From Chlorophyllum brunneum (Eukaryota > Basidiomycota > Agaricomycetes > Agaricales > Agaricaceae): a stretch of DNA of 64,000 nt. The notes beneath the pieces were generated by a model. It searched no databases. It was not told where the DNA came from and saw nothing but the letters and a program-made list of their open reading frames with translations. Within the stretch, counting starts at the first letter, position 1; each line of letters opens with the position of its first letter. Shown here piece by piece: positions 57,889 through 64,000 of this stretch. The stretch is taken from positions 806,001-870,000 of the forward strand of contig OY756142.1 of assembly GCA_963576785.1 (NCBI GenBank), given 5' to 3'. The position numbers and the translations under genes were made by a program.

Positions 57889-59315
57889 ATGGCTCTGAAG
57901 TAAGTTCCCCTTGTGTCGCTGGCAATTGAGTTGTCCCCCTGTTGTGGTTCCTTTGGCTCAAGGATCGGGAATATACTGATTATTGATACCTACCAAGACC
58001 TGACTTTGGCCCAAATGATGTCCATTTTCCTCCTCTCCCTGACATCAATGATGCAGCGATAAGGCAACAAGTGTTCACACATAGGAGCCTGCACGGACGT
58101 CCAACCCACGTTTTCGAGGATCGTCTGGATGATCCTAGCCCAGATAATGAAAAGTAAGTGATGGCCTCTTGATAGATTCTGTCATCGTGGACGGGCCAGG
58201 CTTCCCCCGGGTGCCTATCTCTCTTTCTCTCTCGTTTTGAGAGATCCTTTGGGTTTGGTTAAATCTCGTGGCTAATGTCACTTATTTCTGGCAAATTCTT
58301 GGCAGATATGAACATTTGGGAGACACTGTTCTCGGGATGTCCGTCACTGTTCTCTTGATGGATACGTTTCCTGGTCTCCATGTCGGTCCTTCTACTGTGA
58401 GCATTAAGCTTTAGGTTATGATCTACTCCCCCATTTTCTATTGGCACTGATAGATTTGGATCTGACTGCTTTTTTCAGAAAATTCGAGCAATGGTGGTCG
58501 GCAATTCAACTTTGGCTGAGATGTGAGCCCTTCTTGGCCCCGGCATTACGCCAGGTATTGAGGTTCTTGTGCTAGATCCCTGAAATATCAGCTGCCGAGT
58601 CGCTTGCGTCTCCATGCAGCTCAGGCGATCACGCTTCGTGCGTCACCGAATATCCAGGGTAAATTGTTTCGCTCGGCTGTTCATTATTATATTGCCCATT
58701 CTGACTGCCTATGTATACACTCGGTTTCTCCAGCGGACGTGTTCGAGGTTAGTACCCCAATTGTTCTGTAGCCTACACCACTCCAACGGCTAACCATCTA
58801 CCCCATTTATTCAGTCTTTCGTAGGTGGCCTATTCCTTGATCAAGGCATAGACGTCGTCAGGAAATGGCTTGACAAGTTATTCGCCCCATATACCAAAGC
58901 TGCCTACCAAATTGTCCGTCGTCAGCATGGATTACCTGCCATCCCCGCCGCTCCGCTCCCGTCTCGATTTGCTCATGTGAACGAGAAAACGGGAATGTAT
59001 AATGGAACCAGGAACGGTAACGTCCACGATGACGTACCAACGACAGCTTCTGGAGGGTACCTCGCCTTATTCAATCAGCATTTGCAGAAGGGGAACAAGC
59101 AAGTTGAATGGAAGTTTTCTGATCGCGAAGAAGAGGGATGGGAGACACCGGATCCTATCGTCATGGTCAAGGGTAAGAAGGCTACACCAGTCTGGTATGC
59201 TAAGGTGATGGTGGATGGTGAGATGTATGGACAAGGAAAAGGGACCACGAAGCAGGTTGCGAAGAATGAGGCAGCAAAGCAGGGGTTGGACAGGATGGAA
59301 ATCGTTGTTGTTTAG
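57889..59315 (+). CDS. Stand-alone RNase III (one catalytic domain plus dsRNA-binding domain)
   Basis: Double-strand-specific endonuclease of the simple RNase III class. Seven exons (57889-57899, 57998-58153, 58306-58396, 58479-58522, 58576-58658, 58734-58747, 58815-59315) encode 299 residues. The signature helix reads NEKYEHLGDTVLGM, keeping both Glu and the Asp of the bacterial NERLEFLGD motif. The second acidic pair is kept in ADVFESFVGGLFLDQG. Dimer-interface and C-terminal helices follow. The dsRNA-binding domain spans residues about 230-298: GYLALFNQHLQKGNKQVEWK, PVWYAKVMVDGEMYGQGKGT and TKQVAKNEAAKQGLDRM. There is no helicase, PAZ or second RNase III domain, so it is not Dicer. It could process pre-rRNA or snoRNA (Rnt1/Pac1 role) or be a mitochondrial ribosomal L3-like protein; intact acidic residues favour an active nuclease. 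Confidence 0.88.
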
Positions 59316-59946
59316 TTTCGGTGAGTTATTCAACAGTTGACCCTGCATTCTTCTGCCGTAAACAGTTGTGGCCAGTGCTAATCAGGTTTGGGTCCTTTTT
59401 CTTTAGTGCTAGCTGGATATTTGCCATGGTCTCTCCAGACCCGTGCTGAATGCGGCGTGTCTCAGCACCACAATCAGCCCAGGTGTGCAGAGGTCATGGG
59501 TGAAATGGAAGTTCTATCTATGCGTCTGACGGATTTGTACTTGTATTACGATCTTGTTTGGATCGGTTACATTCTATAGGTTCAATACGTAGTCGGAGAG
59601 CTAAGCTGGAGAGTTCGTTATATGGAGGTATGTTCAGAAAACGAGGGAATAAAGAGGGAATCCGAATGTCATCCCAATCGCGTAAGCAGTTGCGCCGCCA
59701 AGACGGAGATGGGGAGACACGCCAGTATTTTTAGGCGGCCCCTTACGAAGCTTTCCTTTCATTTGTTGGATCAAGGTAACTGAAGGGTTCATGTGATATG
59801 CCATCCGGTTATCCAAAAAAGGGTGTTTAAGGAAGGAGTGAACAAGTAAATAAGTAAAGTGGAGGGTAAGTAACAAGCGATGGCGGTATCAGGCATTAAG
59901 TCGGAGTGACGCTTGGGGAAAGGGAGATCCAGGGAAGGGTAACAGT
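59316..59946. other. Convergent 3' intergenic region
   Basis: 630 bases between the stops of RNase III (+) and cytochrome b5 (-). Frame 59634-59876 minus has no recognised domain. Confidence 0.4.
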
Positions 59947-60626
59947 TTACAGGGCACCTGACGTGTAGAAGCGCCAGCCAAAGTAACCACCCAAGAGTGC
60001 AAGGGGAACGAAGTACATAAGACTAGTAAGGGGATTACTTTAGGGTGGACTCATTTGGTAAGGTGCGCAATGGAGACGTACTTTGAGCCTTGTTCGACAG
60101 CACCAGCAACTCTTTTTGCCTGAGCTTCCGCAGCTCCCGACTTGAGCTTAAGTTCCTATTGAAAGGGTTTAGGTCAGTTGCCGTGCACTTGGCTCCAGGA
60201 GTAAAGGCCCAAACTCACGCTTCCTTCCTCAAATTCGCCAACAAGCATACCGGGGAGGAGGGCACGGGCCTCATCAGAGTGGCCAACATCCTCAAATGCC
60301 TCAGAGGCATCCTGACCTGAAGTTAAGTTAGAGGGTGTAGAGCAGTTGAGTTGTTGAGACGTTGCGACACACCGGCCTCAGCTAAGATAACCTCATCGCC
60401 TCCTGGGTGCTGTATAGAACTTGGTCAAGGTACCGGATACGGGGTGTAGAGATATCCGTACCTCGTCAATGAATTTTGTGACGTTGTAAACTAAAGCAGG
60501 AGAGTGAGCATAAGAGACGGCAGGTGATTGGTCAACAGGTGTATACCGACCCTTTTTGTGGAGGAGGATGTAGAGGCTGTCGCGAGTCTTGTTAGCACGG
60601 AGCTGTTCGAGGGTGACAGAGGGCAT
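59947..60626 (-). CDS. CYB5: Cytochrome b5, tail-anchored
   Basis: Microsomal electron carrier for fatty-acid desaturation, sterol synthesis and P450 reactions. Six exons (60626-60551, 60490-60462, 60409-60373, 60316-60219, 60155-60082, 60022-59947) encode 129 residues. The haem domain begins [20 protein letters not shown] and has both axial histidines: [20 protein letters not shown] (His in HPGG) and [20 protein letters not shown] (His in GHS). A charged linker ([19 protein letters not shown]) leads to the C-terminal anchor [19 protein letters not shown], with a short luminal tail TSGAL. Length and layout are normal for a tail-anchored ER cytochrome b5. Confidence 0.97.
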
Positions 60627-61316
60627 TGTGACAGAGGGTGGGTGGAGGAGAGGAAGTAAACAGGTAGAGGCGAAAGTGGGAGTTACGAAAGAGCAGTTGA
60701 GGTTTATAACACGGCCACTTTCTCACGTGCCAACGGACCTGCAAATTTCTCAGTTGAAAAATCAGGACAGAGTGCACTACCCCGGGCAAATCCGTCTAGG
60801 TCAGTATGATACGCCTCACTCGGACTTCACAACCAGTGTCGAAACTCAGCATTCAACAAACACGACGAGCGGTGCGCCTAGTATGTATTCCCTGTATCCA
60901 TCACACCAGTATTACATCGCATGGCACTATGTATGCTCAAAATAGTACTCGAATGTCCACAACCAATAGCGCCGGACATTCAAGCGTGGATCAAGCACCG
61001 ACCCTCTTCCACCCGCAAGTAAGGCAACGAAGGCATTGCGGGCCATGTTCCTAGGCAGTAGCAAGTGGGAACAATAGTGTCCAAGCAAGCTCAATTGAGA
61101 TAAAGATCGTTCAATGGCGATGGTCATTGTCCCATCCAGAAAATGCATGCATAGAAAATTTGATGGGTCTATTTGTACCTTGTGTTTCAAACTCCGATCG
61201 GACGAGCGGCCAAACATAGCCAAGTCATCACTGATTGGCCGCGGCCGCCGTGTCTCCTCACTTTCTCCTCCATCATCTCACTGCCAAGGGGCAGCCTTTC
61301 CCGTCCTTCGCTCGCT
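60627..61316. promoter_or_regulatory. Divergent upstream region of cytochrome b5 and the membrane/FG-like gene
   Basis: About 690 bases between head-to-head starts. It contains CACGTG at 60724-60729, about 100 bases upstream of the cytochrome b5 ATG. Frames here on both strands look like chance. Confidence 0.35.
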
Positions 61317-64000
61317 ATGGACGACGAATCTTCCGACATACTTGGTCAGCAAACCAAACCTGTCGTCCGCGGGAGCAAAAATAGCGACTGGCTTGGAGTA
61401 TCGCTCTCGGTTAAGCTGGCGTTCGGTTTCGGGATTGTTCTGGTCCTTTATGTCGTGGTTATGCAGATATGGTTTCGTATATTGCTCTGGAAAGAGCGTT
61501 CTTATAAGCTGTGCGCCTCTCGTTTCACCTCCCAACATTCCCATCGCGCTGACGATTTTTCTTTTCGGGAATGTAGTGCAATGCGGCGCAGACATGGTAT
61601 TCCGGACAATGACCATCGCCCTTTCAACGTGGCCTACGCTGCCGTAGTGCGCGCTCGCCAGGAAAAGGAAGCTGCCCAGAAGGCAAAGGTTACACAGCTT
61701 GTCCCTCCGAATGATCGACGTAACGCCCAAACCGAGCAGAATGTCAGGCAGCGGTTTGGTACGTGTCTTCATGATATCACATCTTATCGCTTACTCAACT
61801 CTAACCTTGAATTAAGGTCTCCAAACGACGGCCGATGTACCCCGTGCGTCAAGTTACAGTGCTCGATTACCCGGTGCATACTTTACGGAAGGCCCTTCTG
61901 CTAGATCTCATCCTGAGTAAGTGTGACGCACGTGGCAATTGTGACCACAGTCTTATTTTTTTTTTTTTTTTTCTTCTTCTAGGTCGTCTGCTCCTCCAGC
62001 TGCTGCTGCGAACTCTTCGCGCTATGTTTCCCAGGCCCAACAGACACTCGCCTCCAGGCAGTACGAAAACAGTGCACCATCATACCTTAATGGCTATCGT
62101 CGTGTGAGTAGGAAGGACTTAGACCTAGGAGGTGGACATGGTGGTCAGAAACGTGGTTACGTCGAGGACTTGGCAGACGAACAGGAAGTCGCGAAGAGGT
62201 CCAGACGGGAGAACGGGTACATCGGAAATGACGCCGATGAGGGTGTTTGGCGGGACCAACCGCTACCTCAGCGGGTTGCTAAGCGCTATTTATTTGATCA
62301 AGACGAAAACGAGGATGACTTTATTGAGCGTCAACCTCGGGACAAACGCGCACGCAAGGTGTCTCTGGACAAAAGTATTCAGGCTCGAGAAGGGGATCTG
62401 GAGATGGATGTTGATGAAGATGAAGATGACATCGATGACTTACCTTTCATTCAACGCGGCAAGAAACGTGATCGCGCCGAGGCGGGTTCAACCTTTGATG
62501 GAGACGATGATGAGAGCGGTTCCGAGCAGGATGGTTTTGATCTCAAATCCAAGAGGAGGGAGCGCAAACGGAGAACATTCTCGGAGCGGAAGTCTGATGC
62601 TGCTGTTGCAACTCGTGGTCAGAAGCGAGACCGCGATTTGGGCGAGGATGACGCTGACTCTGGAATTGGGGATGAAAGCTTGTATGTGTTCCGCAAGAAA
62701 CGTGGAAAGAGAACATCACTACCGGATGACGAGTTGAGCGAACACTCGACAACGCAGTCGCAGACATCATCTACCAGTCGTAACCGTAAAATTGGCGAAG
62801 AGTGGACTTCCAACGGTATCCAGTGGAAAGTGGGTCCAAACGGCCAACGGCTACGTCAGGCATTAGTCAGGAAAGCGAAGCAGAGATTCCCGATGGTAAA
62901 GTCCAACACCTCATCCAGGTCGTTCGACACTTAAATTTGTTCTTAGCCCGAAGATTCCCAGCACCCTGACCGTGAAGCAGACTTTGAAGTTTATGTCGAG
63001 ACTTGGCTAACTGAGGAGGAATATCGAGATGCAAAAGCGCGTCATACTCTCGCTGGACAGGATACACCCAAACGGTTAGAACCAAAACTTGGAGTTGATG
63101 TTCAGGTATGCACCTCACCGTACCGCTCTTTGCCCTCCTGTTGATATACCTTCTTTCTCTTTGTTATTTATTTATACCAGACGCACGTCAATGGGAAAAA
63201 TCTCCTTTGGTCTTCGACGTCCACTCCCTTTGATTCCCCGGTTTCTCATTCTCCTATCTCCGAACGCGTTCATTCTCCTAATCAACGAATCTCTCGTATA
63301 TCCTTCGGTTCTTCGGGAAACGCCAGGACGAATCCTTTTGACCAGATACCATCACAGAGTGTGAGGCGCATCTCTTCCATCTCACGGACCTCATCTATCG
63401 GAGCCAGTAGTTCTCCAGGTTTGGCAGACACCACCAATTCTAGCCCTCATGCTCGGTTTAGGACTTATTCCAAGTTTGAGAAGCAAGAGCTGGAAGCCCA
63501 GGCGCTCACGAAATTAAGGGAACTGAAGAGCAAGAAAGAGGCCGAGATCAATCAGGCAAAGGCGGATGAGGCCGCGAAAGAGAAGGAGAACTTCGACAAG
63601 GCGAAAGCGTCAGCCATTCCGACCATCACTGTTACTGCTCCGACAGAGGTACCAAAGCCGGCTGCACAGCCTACTCCTCCCGTCTTCAGCATGCCTAAAC
63701 CTGCCGAGGCCACCTCGGGAACTACTGAATCCCCGAAGCCCTCACTCAACTTTCCAATTACCTCAACTACTTCTAATCCATCCCCTGATCCAAAGCCCAC
63801 TGAGGCGCCTAAATCGTCTCTCTTTGGACCTTCAACTTCGTCTACAACTCCAGCCTTCCCTTCTGGCACATCTGCTTCAATTGTACCTAACGGTCTTGAT
63901 GGAAAAGCTACTGCCAATCCCTTCTCTCTTGTACCCCCGACCAACGCACCGTCGCCCATGATGCAAACGAGCCAGCCTGGAGGCAGCTACTTTACTCCAT
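61317..64000 (+). CDS. Membrane-anchored basic protein, possible FG-type nucleoporin (3' end outside window)
   Basis: Exons that keep frame are 61317-61510, 61577-61758, 61817-61916, 61983-62895, 62947-63105 and 63181 to the edge, giving at least 789 residues. Residues 1-33 are polar; 34-57 form one strong transmembrane helix (LAFGFGIVLVLYVVVMQIWF). A basic flank follows (KERSYKLAMRRRHGIPDND). Residues 160-430 are dominated by Lys/Arg/Asp/Glu with several bipartite nuclear-localisation-like clusters (KSKRRERKRRTF, RKKRGKRTS). A conserved-looking block EEWTSNGIQWKVGPNGQRLR precedes a Ser/Pro-rich region with FG or Fx motifs (SFGSSG, SLFGPS, VFSMP). It resembles fungal Nup1/Nup60-class nucleoporins in the later part, and POM121 in overall order. 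The alternative start at 61581, downstream of the helix, would give a soluble protein. No homologue identified with certainty. Confidence 0.65.
61956..61972 (+). repeat. T17 polypyrimidine run in an intron
   Basis: Seventeen T followed by CTTCTTCTAG, forming the polypyrimidine tract and acceptor of the intron that ends at 61982. Likely length-variable. Confidence 0.9.

Noticed and set aside
61278..61772. 164-codon minus frame opposite the membrane/FG-like gene
   Set aside because: It is the complement of the plus-strand exons, whose frame continues through several introns.
1..64000. tRNA genes, rRNA, CRISPR arrays, transposons, mating-type pheromone or homeodomain genes
   Set aside because: Looked for T-loop-like sequence, long direct or inverted repeats, transposase or reverse-transcriptase motifs, CAAX pheromone precursors and homeodomain genes by eye; none could be supported. 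Weak or short copies may have been missed.

Overview
The window is nuclear DNA of a filamentous basidiomycete, most likely an agaricomycete (mushroom-forming) fungus. The evidence is dense 50-70 base introns with GT(R)NGT donors and CTRAY-like branch sites, short intergenic gaps, genes on both strands, basidiomycete-like protein sequences, and a complex I assembly factor, which Saccharomyces-type yeasts lack. I see no rRNA, tRNA, CRISPR array, transposon or virus-like gene. Almost all reading frames longer than 60 codons that are not listed are shadows of spliced genes.

Layout, left to right. 1-4511 (-): KDM5-type histone H3K4 demethylase, cut by the left edge. 5686-8975 (-): GPI inositol-deacylase BST1. 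9303-10231 (-): 14-3-3 protein. 11313-14158 (+): CLPTM1-family membrane protein. 14491-17124 (+): zinc-ribbon protein of unknown function. 17831-19267 (-): SET5-like methyltransferase. 19475-20255 (-): TOM20. 20652-25377 (+): PP4 regulatory subunit 3 (PSY2/SMEK). 26406-29771 (-): Whi3/Scw1-type RNA-binding protein. 31097-31606 (-): one-helix membrane protein. 32353-32661 (+): tentative 57-residue three-exon gene. 33562-34575 (-): acyl-protein thioesterase. 34831-35922 (+): TRM10. 36297-37765 (-): NDUFAF5-like methyltransferase. 37922-42194 (+): 843-residue C2H2 zinc-finger protein. 42465-45653 (+): histone-fold-like protein with a long disordered tail. 46676-50942 (-): RNA polymerase I second subunit. 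51138-54401 (+): NUP98-type nucleoporin. 55313-56278 (+): RCF2. 56552-57437 (+): PAPS reductase. 57889-59315 (+): stand-alone RNase III. 59947-60626 (-): cytochrome b5. 61317 to the right edge (+): a membrane-anchored, basic protein that may be a nucleoporin.

The genes are mainly housekeeping and are not an operon or metabolic cluster. Several neighbours share themes: GPI-anchor and ER membrane (BST1, CLPTM1), chromatin (KDM5, SET5, histone-fold protein), nuclear pore (NUP98 and perhaps the last gene), and mitochondria (TOM20, NDUFAF5, RCF2). Four head-to-head pairs have start codons about 155-400 bases apart and probably share promoters.

The most unusual observations are these. The last gene combines an N-terminal transmembrane helix with a basic, later FG/FS-containing Pro/Ser/Thr-rich region, an order reminiscent of metazoan POM121. 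The NUP98 gene ends exactly at the His-Phe of the autoproteolysis site, with no Nup96 part. Three or four introns are of the GC-AG class, three of them fixed by conserved protein sequence. The 14-3-3 leader intron ends exactly at the ATG and carries tandem ACGCGT boxes. A TCACGTG site lies upstream of the sulfate-assimilation gene.
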